Source: Botryococcus braunii
Taxonomy: Eukaryota; Chlorophyta; Trebouxiophyceae
Length of the DNA: 64,000 nucleotides
Direction of reading: 5' to 3'
Assembly (NCBI GenBank): GCA_002005505.1
Contig: KV908344.1
Location: 150,001-214,000 of the forward strand
Below the pieces are notes generated by a model. That model ran no database searches. It saw only the letters and a list, made by a program, of their open reading frames with translations, and was not told where the DNA came from. Of the stretch, positions 9,195-18,681 are shown piece by piece; positions within the stretch are counted from its first letter, which is position 1; each line of letters begins with the position of its first letter. The position numbers and the translations under genes are program-made.

Positions 9195-11567
9195 TTAGAT
9201 TGATGCTCGGATGCGCTGACGTGTTGCATATTTCTCGTTGAGATATCCATGATAGCAAAATGACCCAAGTTGTGACGGCGGCATGCGGCACACCTGGTCC
9301 TTGGTCATTGACCCTGGAATAAGTTCTTGTACTTCGCCCTTGCTGCAAGGTACTTTGTAGGTGTTGTTGTCGGTTGCTGCGTGTTGGGGAGGTGATTCAG
9401 AATGCACCGCATTTGCGGCATCACCGTTGTTGATCAGGGACCCTTGGTCCATGAGTATAGTTGCGCAGGGCTGAATTGCTCGTGCCGCGGCTCCTTGCTT
9501 ACGTATTCCTTCCAAATCCAAACTCCGACATGCCAACGTGATACTGCTTTGGCTGAAGTCCTTTAGAGCAAGCTTCTTATCATGCATGGTCTTCCTTCGT
9601 AGGGAGGTTGCATCCTTTAGCATTCTACCGGTGGTGATATAAGCTACTTTAAACCTTTTCAATGCGGGCAATACTATTCCTTTTCTAAATATTTCAACAA
9701 GTCTTGTGGGAATTCCAAACACTCTAGGTAAAACACTACAACATTTGTGCGTCCAGCCTAAAGAAGGCATGGCACTCCCAGTACTATCATGTGGGGCACT
9801 TTTAAAGTGAACTGGTTCTAACATAGAACACATTACTTTTGCTGACGCGAACAGTGGGCTGAAGTGGTCTGAGTATATTATGTTGCATAAATTCTCTTGG
9901 GCGATGCACGAGCGAGGGCTCGTGGGTGAACTTGATGTATTGTGACTACTGTTAATCTGAGGCTTCTGCATACTATTTACTGCGTGTTGAAGGTGATCCG
10001 GGGAATGCTCATCCCGGGATTGCGTCGGTAGACGTAAATTAAGTACTTCTGATTGTACTGCGGCAGACTTAGGCTGCATGGGAACTCCCGTTAGACTTTT
10101 GTCCTGGTGTACCACTGCTTCTGCAGGGACAGCGATAAGGTGCGGCAAGCCGAGGTCTATCCTATGATGCATCAAAGTAGTACGTTGCTGCGTAATGCCA
10201 GGGGAAAACACATCCCTGTACTCCTTAACAAGTCCAAGGGTGCGATCGCGCTCCTCGGGTAAAATCTTGGTCCCCAGGGGAACATCTTCGGGCTCAAGGT
10301 GGTCTGTCTCTTCTTCAATTATTTGGATGTCTGGCAATTTCTGTAGGCCGGGGTCTTCAGTCAAGTTGGGTGCAGGGGTCTTCACAATCATCACCGGCCA
10401 ACGGGTAGGCCCCACACGCATGCAAGAAGAGCTGGGGGATCGTCCCGGGGCTGTAAACATCTGCACTCCTGGAGGATATTGTCGAACGATTTGGAATTTC
10501 TCCATTACTATCGGAAACCATGTGGCTTCAGGCCACCAGGGTAAAACAAGGACGGCTGACGTCGTGGTTGGGCTGCTATCATAATATGTGAGGCAGTGCT
10601 GCACAATCTCCATTGCTTTTGAAAGAGGTGGGTTGCAGTAAATGTTCTTGTGGGTCCAATCTTGCTTTAAACAGTCTTGCTGGGGTGTCCAAAAGTAAGG
10701 CAATTGAGAGTTGCGGCCTTCCTGATCGCAGCAAGCGTCAAGGTCAAATGGGCCGAATTGCTCCTCAATGTCTTTGAATATATTCTTTTCTAGCATCCAA
10801 TCTTCGGTGTTACTCGTTGAAGGCGGCGAGAGAGATGGTCCCTCTGCAAGGGTGAGGTCGGCGGTGGTGGAATTTAAAAAGCCTACTTGCATTGCTTGTG
10901 GCTCCTCAATAAGGTCAGGGTATTCTTCCACAGATGATGAACTGGCAGTCTCTCCACTACTGACTTCTTCTTCGCTTGAATCCTCGGGCGCAGAGGTGTC
11001 AGAGGCGCTCTCGTCGAAATAAATTACTTCTGGCAGTGCCGGTACCTCCGGTCCCTCTTGGTCTCCCAGGTTCCTAACGGGAGCTCGCATAACACAATAA
11101 CGATTAAAAGTCTTATCAGATGGCAGTACTGTTATAGGGACTTTCCCAATGAGGTTAGGGTCTATTTTATAAGACATTTCTGACTTTGCAAAGCTGATTT
11201 CTGCGTGGGCTTGGGTAAGCCAATCGGTACCCAGCAGTACATCGTAGTTCGTCGCTCCACTAACAAAAACGTCAATTGGGAATATCAATCCATCAACACC
11301 TACTGGTAGCTTTCTAATTATGCCCCATGGGGCAGACATGTTGCCATCAGCACATGAGTACTTAAGTCTACAAGGCTCGATCTGGTTAAGCATGCCCAAT
11401 TGCCTAGCTGCCGATTGCGATATCATGGTATTTGTTGCTCCTGTGTCGATAATTCCTTCCTCAAAGATAGTATTGTTAAGAATAATAGGGACTGTGGCTA
11501 CAGTGGTGCTGATCGGGTTGCGTTGCAGATGCTGTTGGACTCGCGGTGCCTCCGGCGTATCGCTGGC
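9195..11567 (-). CDS. Element 3 polyprotein, second half: retropepsin, Dam-like N6-adenine methyltransferase domain, unknown C-terminus
   Basis: This continues the gag frame across the Copia insertion. With Copia and one target duplicate removed the frame is open for 1283 residues. In order: an aspartic protease with active site IIDTGATNTMIS (near 11430-11462) and the flap-side string YDVLLGTDWL; an acidic Ser-rich linker; then a block from about 10805 to 10350. That block has FDLDACCDQEG, TPQQDCLKQDW, YCNPPLS and VLVLPWWPEATWF, the layout of phage-type Dam-like methyltransferases. Motif IV reads NPPL, whereas active enzymes usually have an aromatic residue after PP, so activity is doubtful. 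Next comes a pre-RT-like string (EYRDVF, then HHRIDLG), after which similarity stops. About 300 unrecognised residues follow with no YxDD motif. Confidence 0.7.
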   Translation of the reverse strand, partial: ASDTPEAPRVQQHLQRNPISTTVATVPIILNNTIFEEGIIDTGATNTMISQSAARQLGMLNQIEPCRLKYSCADGNMSAPWGIIRKLPVGVDGLIFPIDVFVSGATNYDVLLGTDWLTQAHAEISFAKSEMSYKIDPNLIGKVPITVLPSDKTFNRYCVMRAPVRNLGDQEGPEVPALPEVIYFDESASDTSAPEDSSEEEVSSGETASSSSVEEYPDLIEEPQAMQVGFLNSTTADLTLAEGPSLSPPSTSNTEDWMLEKNIFKDIEEQFGPFDLDACCDQEGRNSQLPYFWTPQQDCLKQDWTHKNIYCNPPLSKAMEIVQHCLTYYDSSPTTTSAVLVLPWWPEATWFPIVMEKFQIVRQYPPGVQMFTAPGRSPSSSCMRVGPTRWPVMIVKTPAPNLTEDPGLQKLPDIQIIEEETDHLEPEDVPLGTKILPEERDRTLGLVKEYRDVFSPGITQQRTTLMHHRIDLGLPHLIAVPAEAVVHQDKSLTGVPMQPKSAAVQSEVLNLRLPTQSRDEHSPDHLQHAVNSMQKPQINSSHNTSSSPTSPRSCIAQENLCNIIYSDHFSPLFASAKVMCSMLEPVHFKSAPHDSTGSAMPSLGWTHKCCSVLPRVFGIPTRLVEIFRKGIVLPALKRFKVAYITTGRMLKDATSLRRKTMHDKKLALKDFSQSSITLACRSLDLEGIRKQGAAARAIQPCATILMDQGSLINNGDAANAVHSESPPQHAATDNNTYKVPCSKGEVQELIPGSMTKDQVCRMPPSQLGSFCYHGYLNEKYATRQRIRASI

Positions 11568-12255
11568 TGTTGTGTTAATTAATTTTATGCCTTTCCCTCA
11601 GAGGAGAAATAATGGCAAGTCTCCGGATGAGGACAATACCAATTAGGAAGGAGAGGCAAAACTCTGAGTTCTGCCAGGCAATACATGCATTTGAACGAAG
11701 ACTATCATAACGCAAGTTACAGACACGTTTGTAGAAAGGAGGCATATGGGGCAAGCACGGAGAGGGAAGGCACTTGATTGGAACTATAGCAGCACTCCGG
11801 GTGTCTATCAATCAGTTGCCAACCAGTCCTTGACTTGTATATGTCCGTGCCTACTTAACAACGCACAAGTAGGAGGACATCGTCTAACACCCTCCGTGCC
11901 GCCACCATGCAGGTGACTTAACCCTTATTGTATTCCTGGATTTAGCACTCAGATGAACATTGTTAGAACAAGCTAGACATATGGAGTTGAGTTTAGCTCA
12001 TCGGACAAAGTAACGAGCATGACCTGAGTGAGAGCAGGTTAGGCGTGTTTGAACTGCGTCACCTTATTAGGAGAGATGAGAGGGAAGGCACTTGATTGGA
12101 ACTATAGCAGCACTCCGGGTGTCTATCAATCAGTTGCCAACCAGTCCTTGACTTGTATATGTCCGTGCCTACTTAACAACGCACAAGTAGGAGGACATCG
12201 TCTAACACCCTCCGTGCCGCCACCATGCAGGATACGCCAAGCCCAGAATATTTCA
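11568..12255 (+). repeat. Copia 5' LTR
   Basis: Starts TGTTGTGTTAATTAATT and ends CCCAGAATATTTCA, matching 17994-18681. Inside it a 154 bp segment occurs twice (11760-11913 and 12078-12231). Confidence 0.95.
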
Positions 12256-12277
12256 GGTTATGGGCCCACGGGCTCGG
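12256..12277 (+). promoter_or_regulatory. Copia primer-binding site matching the anticodon arm of initiator tRNA-Met
   Basis: Directly after the LTR comes GGTTATGGGCCCACGGG. Its complement contains GTGGGCCCATAACC, the conserved anticodon stem-loop of eukaryotic initiator tRNA-Met, including the CAU anticodon. Drosophila copia is known to be primed by a cleaved 5' half of the same tRNA. There is no CCA-complement TGG at the LTR edge, as expected for half-tRNA priming. Confidence 0.75.
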
Positions 12278-12323
12278 ATGCTGAGAGTGGGTGGCGCCTA
12301 AATCGGAGCTCACTAGACTGTGA

Positions 12324-12521
12324 ATGGCGAAGAAGCGAACAAAGCAAACAGCCAGGAAGACTACCAACCTCAACGTCCCAGCGCGCTTGAGATCAGGACC
12401 TCCGTCATACAACGAACTAATCAGAGAAGGAGGACAACGTGGAGACCGCAATCCTGGCGAGAGAGCCTTTATCGTCAAAGACTACATTTTTCACCTTCAC
12501 GTTGGCTGTCCGCTAGAGTAA
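12324..12521 (+). CDS. Copia leader ORF, 65 residues, starting with a histone H3 tail-like sequence
   Basis: An ATG 47 nt after the primer-binding site opens 65 codons beginning MAKKRTKQTARKTT. Histone H3 begins MARTKQTARKST, so the match is the eight residues RTKQTARK plus the initial MA and a following T, with two extra Lys after MA. The remainder (rich in Arg, Gly, Asn and Pro) does not resemble a histone fold. It is in the same frame as gag, but two stops (TAA at 12519 and another about 35 bases later) separate them. Its position in the genomic RNA leader makes it an upstream ORF. Whether it is translated is unknown; the identity of the tail string is directly visible. Confidence 0.5.
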   Translation: MAKKRTKQTARKTTNLNVPARLRSGPPSYNELIREGGQRGDRNPGERAFIVKDYIFHLHVGCPLE

Positions 12522-12572
12522 GATCTTGCTGCTACGTTGCGAGTACTGGAGTTATAAGACAACTGGGGAATT

Positions 12573-15500
12573 ATGACTTCCAAGAAGAAAGGATCATCAG
12601 CTAGTGGAGCATCAACGTCAAGCAGTGAACCAGCCTCATCCACGCCCATCAGAGAACCATGTACTCCCAGCACCTCAAGAGGCAGCGGAGATGAGCTGCC
12701 CAAGATTATCCCAACAAATGTCAAGGTACACATAAAACTGAAGGAACGGGGGACAAATATTATTGTTTGGAAGAATGCATTTTTGGCAGCAAATGAGTCA
12801 AAAGGGTCTCTGCCTGCCATCCTGGAGGCTATGCCTGGTACAGCACATGATGCAGCCGCAATGTTGCTGATTTATGAGTCAGTTCCAGAGGAATGGCTGG
12901 GACCTCTGTCTAATCTGCCCTCTGCCTATGATGCATATGAGTTCATCTGCAGAAAGTTTATTGGTGGATATAATATCCAGGCCAATGCAGACTGGCTCCA
13001 AGAAATGAACCAGGGAATGAAACATGACGAGACGATATCGCAGTATGTCAACAGAATGATCAACCTGAAGGCATGCCTTGACAGGAACAACCATGCTCTA
13101 CTGGATGCACACGTTGCAACCCAGATTGTGCAGGGCTTGCCTGATGCAGCTAAAGAGCCAGGAATGATCACAACTGCTGCAGCACAACCCCTGGAGAAGC
13201 TGGCTGGACTTCTGCGCAACACAGCAGCGGCAGTGGGTTTTGATGAATATGCTCCTCGCCAACCAAGGGTTTTGGCTCTTGGACAAGGCTCCAGTGGAAC
13301 CAATACCCCACCAGCTGCCAATGCAGCCCATCAGCAGGCCCAACCAACTGTCTCTGAGGCCAAGTCCGAGACAAAGGGCATCTGCAACTACTGCAATAAG
13401 AAGGGGCATTACTGGAGGGACTGTCGAAAGAGGAAGCGGGACGAGGAGACCCAACGGAACGTAGTGGCAGCGGTCCAACAACTGCAGGGAATGTGGCTAC
13501 AGGGACCTCCACCTATGGGTGGCCCACACCCTCCTGCAGCCCAGCTGGCGCACCCTGGACTGGATGCCTTTCCTGCATGGTTTCAACCCCCAGCTCCCCC
13601 ACCTCCACCACCTAGAGGTATGCCATACATAATTTCCCTCAACATCCTGAAGACTCCTGTCAGAAATTCGTCTCTGCAATCCTGGCTGGTGGACAGTGGA
13701 GCATCTGTACATCTGGTGAATGATGTGACCTTGCTACATAATCCAACTGTGCATGCCAAACCCATCCCATTACATCTGGCCACTTCAGATGCCACTGGAG
13801 GAATTGTAGCATCTGGCTCTGTCTGCATCCTCAGTCGAGTGGGAGTTCCCTTGTGGATACATCATGTTCAGTGTGTTCCTTCTGCAACCTCAAACATACT
13901 GTCAGTATCTGCAGCATTGCGGGATGGGGCAGTCTTTCGCACAGATGATGTTGGAGCATTCACTGAAGTCTGTGGTCCAAACAGCTGGAGGTCTCGGATC
14001 AGTGCAGAGAAAGGGCTATTTTACATTCATCAAGTTGTAGCTCTGAGTCCCAGTGTTAACCACAGAATCATCTCGGCTGCTGTGAAGTCCAAAACCCCCA
14101 CCCAAAACTCACACAACTGTGCCAGACGATACCTCTGGCATAGCAGAATGGGACATCCAGGTGAAACATGGATGCAGCGCCTAACCAATGAGGACCTGGT
14201 CTCAGGACTTGATACATCCCTATGCCCCTGCTCCAATTGTCCAGTCTTCTGTGAAGCATGTATTGAGGGAAAGACGTCTCGGCCTCCATTTGGAGTAAGT
14301 AGTAGACCAGCTGTTGAACCACTTGACAGAGTACATATTGACACTGTGGGCCCCATTTTTCCTGCTGCAGTAACTGGTGAACGTTACTGGGTGACTGCTT
14401 TGGATGAGTCATCTCAGTTAAAGGCAGTCCTGCCTGTGAAGTCCAAAGATGCCATCAGTGCTGCTGTGCGGGACCTCCTTCTATATTGGCAGACCCAGAA
14501 GAAAACCAAAGTGAAGTGTGTCCGATGTGACCGTGGAACTGAATTTCTGAATGCCACGTTCAAAGAATTTTGTGCATCCCAGGGGACTACATTGGAGACC
14601 TCAGCTCCTTACACCCCGCAACAGAATGGAGCAGCTGAAAGAGCCAATCGCACCCTCAAGGAACGTACCAGGACTCTTCTGGCTTTTGCAGCTGCCAGTC
14701 CAACGTTGTGGAAGGAGGCCCTGGAAACTGCCTGCACCCTACTGAACATGGGTCCCAGTACCGGGAGGGACCGCACGCCATCAGAATTATTTTTTGGCTA
14801 CAAACCAAATGTAACCCCATTGCGTACCTGGGGTTGCTTGGCCTTTGTGCACATCCCTGATGTCCAGCGCTCTGTGTTTTCCCCCAAAACTGTGCCAGGG
14901 ATGCTTACTGGTTACTCAGCCTCCTCCAAAGCCTATCGGATATATGTGGGAGGGGGTATCTGGAAGGAGAGCAGAGATGTGGTTTTCGTAGAGCACCTCA
15001 GGGGAGCCTCTCGGGTTGGCATGAGTGCTTCCCCAACACAGCCTACAGAGTTCCTGTGTCCTGAGTCCTCTGCAAGTGACACTCCCCCAGTCTTTCCCGG
15101 TACCTCCCCTGACACAACCAACATCAGCCTTGAGACAGATCTGGATGACCCACACAGTGAGCCTGAGTACCTGCCAGCCTCCAGCAACCTCCCCACACAG
15201 CCTGTCACAGGACCCCCCAGGGAGGCTGAGCCCGAGTCTAAATCCAGAAGACTGTGTGACCCAGTGGAGATGGATCAAACCCTGGAGGCAGTACAGGACT
15301 TAGCCAGAGGAGTGAGAGGGGACTCCCACCTTCGACCACAGATGGAGCGAGCCCAGGAGGTCTTCAGACCAACTAGGTCTGAATGCCGCAACCACCAATT
15401 GGATGGCCTGACCCGGGCCCAACGACACGAACAACGCATTGCCGCCAAAGACCTCCTGCTGCCACAGGAGAAGGGAGAGAGCAGAGAGCGAGAGGGGTTG

Positions 15501-17975
15501 ACTGAAGGTGACTCTCTGTCACAGGGACCAGGGGAAGTGCAGCTAGAGGGTGATTCACATGAGGGGCATGAATTGCATGTGAGTGCAGTGAGGGGGGCAG
15601 CTACATGCAAAGCTGCAAATGGTCCCGGGGAGCTGAGCAGCATGGGTGGGTCCTGTTCAGTGATTGAGAGAAATGTAAGAGATGTGACCATGCAGAGTTC
15701 TTTTGGCAACCCGTCCAGTCAGAGCACTCCTGGACGGGACTGTGGTGGCAGCCACCGGTCAGAGGAAGCATCATATGCTCCCTCTGCACCAGCCAAACAT
15801 GATTGTGAGCGGGAGACAGGGTCTGCATCCTTGACTCCGTGTAAGGGACGAGAGGAGGAGGTGAATCAGGAGCACAGACATTGTGGAGACAGACCAAATT
15901 ACAAGTGCTCACTGAGAGGTACCTGTGCCTGGGAGAGTGATGTCAGAGATGTGAGGTCACTCCCAACAGTGACATGCAGTCGGTCTGAGAGGCATGTGGA
16001 TCACGTGAATCAGGGGAAGTATGCAGACACTCTGCCATATCCCGATGTTGTTTGTGAGAGACCTGAAGAGTCTGAACTCTTGCAGGCATGTCAGAGTGTG
16101 TCCGAGGAGGTGAATCGGACGTCTGGACAATGTGAAGGAAATCCAAATTACAAAGACTGTCCGAGAGGTACCTGTGCATGGGAGGATGATGTGAGGGATG
16201 AGCAGAGTAACTTGTGCAAAGCCAAGTGTGAGTCCAAGCGAGAGCGTGCTATGAGAGTGCATTCTACTCCTACTGGAGAGCCTGTGATGTGTAACTCAGC
16301 GAGTGTCAGTGGAAGAGTAGTGGGTTCTGGACAAAGTGAGGGAAAATCAGGCAATACAAAGGAAAAGCACACAGGTGTCAGATTTGGGAAAATTCACGTT
16401 CCCTCTAATTTGAGAGAAGCACAGATGTCTCCCCAGTGGGAATACTGGAAGGCAGCTATGCAGGAAGAGCAAAATTCCCTAGATACTCATGAGGTCATGG
16501 AGTATGTGCCAAGACCTCGTGGACATAAGGTTATTCCAGTTCACTGGATATTTTCAGTGAAAATGGATGCACATGGCAATGTGGTGAGATTCAAGGCCAG
16601 ATTAGTGGCACAGGGATGCAGACAAATCCCTGGAGTGGATGTGATGGAGGTTTTTGCTCCTACTAGTAGCTATGGAGCTAGAAGAGCTCTGCTGGCCGTT
16701 GCTGCAAGAGAGGGCTGTGAAATTCATCAGGTAGACGTTAAGACCGCCTTTCTGAATGGTGAGCTCGAGGAGGAAGTATATGTAACGCAACCTCCTGGCT
16801 TTGAGAATGGGGATAAGCATATTGTGTGCCGATTGAGAAAGGCGTTGTATGGCCTGAAGCAGGCTCCACGTGCCTGGCACAAAACCCTGAATGACAAACT
16901 TGAAGTCATGGGGTATGAGGTGTGCAAGAGTGATGCGGGAGTGTATGTGAGATGCTCTACTGATGGAGGAAAGTCCTATGTGCTGATCTATGTTGATGAT
17001 CTTCTGATAGTTTCCAAGGGTATGTCAGAAATCGAGAGAGTGAAGGGACTCCTCAAGAAAGAGTTCACCATCCATGATCTTGGAGAAGTAAAGGATTTCT
17101 TGGGATGTCAAGTGATGAGAGATAGAGATAAAGGGCTGATCACCCTGAGTTGCATCCCTAAAATCGATGCACTTGTAGAGAAATTTGGCTTGGATCTTGA
17201 GTCAGTGGGACCTGATACTCCCATGACAAAAGATTTCGTAATGTCCCAAAGGCCTGCACCGAGAGATGGGAGCGACAGCATTGGTGCTGGCAGTCCACTA
17301 CCTCCAGGTCACCGTTACTGTGAGTTAGTAGGGTCTCTTCTGTATATAGCCAACACCACACGTCCCGACATAGCTCAAGCAGTAGGTGTATTGTCTCGTT
17401 ACCGCATATCTCCCGCCACAGCACATTGGAATGAAGCCATCCGTGTGTTGAAGTATCTGAAAGGAACCCGAGATTTGGTTCTAACTCTCGGAGGGGGGGA
17501 GATAGAGCTAGAAGGCTATGTGGATGCCGACTATGGAGGTGATCAGGATCATCGCTTCTCTACCACTGGCTTTGTCCTCACTGTGTTTGGAGGAGCAGTG
17601 GTGTGGGGAAGTAAAAAGCAATCTGCTGTTGCCACTTCAACAGTGGAGGCTGAATTCATGGCAGCAAGTGCTGTTGTAAAGGAAGCAAATTGGCTGAGAG
17701 GTTTCCTGGAGGAAATTGGAGTGTTACCGTGGATAGTGAAGATTCATTGTGACAACCAAGGGTGTATAAACCACCTGAGGAATCCGGTGTACTCCAAACA
17801 CACAAAGCATATTGCAATTAGCTGTCACTTTGCCCGTGAAGCTATTGCAAAGGGGCAGGTTGAATTCAAGTACATTCAATCTGCTAGAAATGTGGCTGAC
17901 ATTTTTACCAAACCACTAGTTAGACAAGTGTTTCTGGGACATCGTAACTCACTGGGACTGGCCAAGTTTCTGTGA
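12573..17975 (+). CDS. Copia Gag-Pol polyprotein, 1800 aa, intact
   Basis: A single ORF starting MTSKKKGSSASG, with domains in Copia order. Gag comes first, with CCHC knuckle CNYCNKKGHYWRDC at about 271-284. Protease LVDSGAS has its active Asp at about 374. Integrase has a HSRMGHPG-type zinc region near 522 and a catalytic triad of about D590, D653 and E689 (35 residues between the last two). Reverse transcriptase YVDDLLIV has its Asp pair at 1475-1476. RNase H begins near D1651 (VDADYGGD). Copia polyproteins are usually about 1300-1450 residues; the excess lies in an integrase-RT linker (roughly 880-1280). This linker is acidic, Ser-rich and holds two copies of a Cys-containing module (1095-1127 and 1178-1210). 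The ORF ends with TGA just before the polypurine tract. Confidence 0.95.
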   Translation: MTSKKKGSSASGASTSSSEPASSTPIREPCTPSTSRGSGDELPKIIPTNVKVHIKLKERGTNIIVWKNAFLAANESKGSLPAILEAMPGTAHDAAAMLLIYESVPEEWLGPLSNLPSAYDAYEFICRKFIGGYNIQANADWLQEMNQGMKHDETISQYVNRMINLKACLDRNNHALLDAHVATQIVQGLPDAAKEPGMITTAAAQPLEKLAGLLRNTAAAVGFDEYAPRQPRVLALGQGSSGTNTPPAANAAHQQAQPTVSEAKSETKGICNYCNKKGHYWRDCRKRKRDEETQRNVVAAVQQLQGMWLQGPPPMGGPHPPAAQLAHPGLDAFPAWFQPPAPPPPPPRGMPYIISLNILKTPVRNSSLQSWLVDSGASVHLVNDVTLLHNPTVHAKPIPLHLATSDATGGIVASGSVCILSRVGVPLWIHHVQCVPSATSNILSVSAALRDGAVFRTDDVGAFTEVCGPNSWRSRISAEKGLFYIHQVVALSPSVNHRIISAAVKSKTPTQNSHNCARRYLWHSRMGHPGETWMQRLTNEDLVSGLDTSLCPCSNCPVFCEACIEGKTSRPPFGVSSRPAVEPLDRVHIDTVGPIFPAAVTGERYWVTALDESSQLKAVLPVKSKDAISAAVRDLLLYWQTQKKTKVKCVRCDRGTEFLNATFKEFCASQGTTLETSAPYTPQQNGAAERANRTLKERTRTLLAFAAASPTLWKEALETACTLLNMGPSTGRDRTPSELFFGYKPNVTPLRTWGCLAFVHIPDVQRSVFSPKTVPGMLTGYSASSKAYRIYVGGGIWKESRDVVFVEHLRGASRVGMSASPTQPTEFLCPESSASDTPPVFPGTSPDTTNISLETDLDDPHSEPEYLPASSNLPTQPVTGPPREAEPESKSRRLCDPVEMDQTLEAVQDLARGVRGDSHLRPQMERAQEVFRPTRSECRNHQLDGLTRAQRHEQRIAAKDLLLPQEKGESREREGLTEGDSLSQGPGEVQLEGDSHEGHELHVSAVRGAATCKAANGPGELSSMGGSCSVIERNVRDVTMQSSFGNPSSQSTPGRDCGGSHRSEEASYAPSAPAKHDCERETGSASLTPCKGREEEVNQEHRHCGDRPNYKCSLRGTCAWESDVRDVRSLPTVTCSRSERHVDHVNQGKYADTLPYPDVVCERPEESELLQACQSVSEEVNRTSGQCEGNPNYKDCPRGTCAWEDDVRDEQSNLCKAKCESKRERAMRVHSTPTGEPVMCNSASVSGRVVGSGQSEGKSGNTKEKHTGVRFGKIHVPSNLREAQMSPQWEYWKAAMQEEQNSLDTHEVMEYVPRPRGHKVIPVHWIFSVKMDAHGNVVRFKARLVAQGCRQIPGVDVMEVFAPTSSYGARRALLAVAAREGCEIHQVDVKTAFLNGELEEEVYVTQPPGFENGDKHIVCRLRKALYGLKQAPRAWHKTLNDKLEVMGYEVCKSDAGVYVRCSTDGGKSYVLIYVDDLLIVSKGMSEIERVKGLLKKEFTIHDLGEVKDFLGCQVMRDRDKGLITLSCIPKIDALVEKFGLDLESVGPDTPMTKDFVMSQRPAPRDGSDSIGAGSPLPPGHRYCELVGSLLYIANTTRPDIAQAVGVLSRYRISPATAHWNEAIRVLKYLKGTRDLVLTLGGGEIELEGYVDADYGGDQDHRFSTTGFVLTVFGGAVVWGSKKQSAVATSTVEAEFMAASAVVKEANWLRGFLEEIGVLPWIVKIHCDNQGCINHLRNPVYSKHTKHIAISCHFAREAIAKGQVEFKYIQSARNVADIFTKPLVRQVFLGHRNSLGLAKFL

Positions 17976-17978
17976 GGT

Positions 17979-17993
17979 AAAGGCAAGGGGAAG
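17979..17993 (+). promoter_or_regulatory. Copia polypurine tract
   Basis: AAAGGCAAGGGGAAG lies immediately before the 3' LTR, the expected plus-strand primer position. Confidence 0.75.
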
Positions 17994-18681
17994 TGTTGTG
18001 TTAATTAATTTTATGCCTTTCCCTCAGAGGAGAAATAATGGCAAGTCTCCGGATGAGGACAATACCAATTAGGAAGGAGAGGCAAAACTCTGAGTTCTGC
18101 CAGGCAATACATGCATTTGAACGAAGACTATCATAACGCAAGTTACAGACACGTTTGTAGAAAGGAGGCATATGGGGCAAGCACGGAGAGGGAAGGCACT
18201 TGATTGGAACTATAGCAGCACTCCGGGTGTCTATCAATCAGTTGCCAACCAGTCCTTGACTTGTATATGTCCGTGCCTACTTAACAACGCACAAGTAGGA
18301 GGACATCGTCTAACACCCTCCGTGCCGCCACCATGCAGGTGACTTAACCCTTATTGTATTCCTGGATTTAGCACTCAGATGAACATTGTTAGAACAAGCT
18401 AGACATATGGAGTTGAGTTTAGCTCATCGGACAAAGTAACGAGCATGACCTGAGTGAGAGCAGGTTAGGCGTGTTTGAACTGCGTCACCTTATTAGGAGA
18501 GATGAGAGGGAAGGCACTTGATTGGAACTATAGCAGCACTCCGGGTGTCTATCAATCAGTTGCCAACCAGTCCTTGACTTGTATATGTCCGTGCCTACTT
18601 AACAACGCACAAGTAGGAGGACATCGTCTAACACCCTCCGTGCCGCCACCATGCAGGATACGCCAAGCCCAGAATATTTCA
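17994..18681 (+). repeat. Copia 3' LTR
   Basis: Same length and sequence as 11568-12255, including the internal 154 bp duplication; followed by target duplicate CTGGC. Confidence 0.95.

Larger units (their letters stand above)
11568..18681 (+). mobile_element. Intact Ty1/Copia retrotransposon inserted in Element 3
   Basis: The two 688 bp LTRs are identical as far as I can compare and are bounded by TG and CA. A perfect 5 bp target duplication CTGGC (11563-11567 and 18682-18686) flanks the element. The internal region has a primer-binding site, a leader ORF, one 1800-codon gag-pol ORF and a polypurine tract. Identical LTRs and an open ORF indicate a recent, potentially active copy. It lies on the strand opposite to its host. 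Confidence 0.95.

Noticed and set aside
12324..12521. A genuine histone H3 gene or pseudogene
   Set aside because: Only the first residues match; the histone fold region is absent and the ORF lies in a retrotransposon leader.
12518..12560. Splicing of the H3-like ORF to gag through GTAAG at 12518
   Set aside because: The only near acceptor would give a 41 nt intron and enter a different frame from gag.
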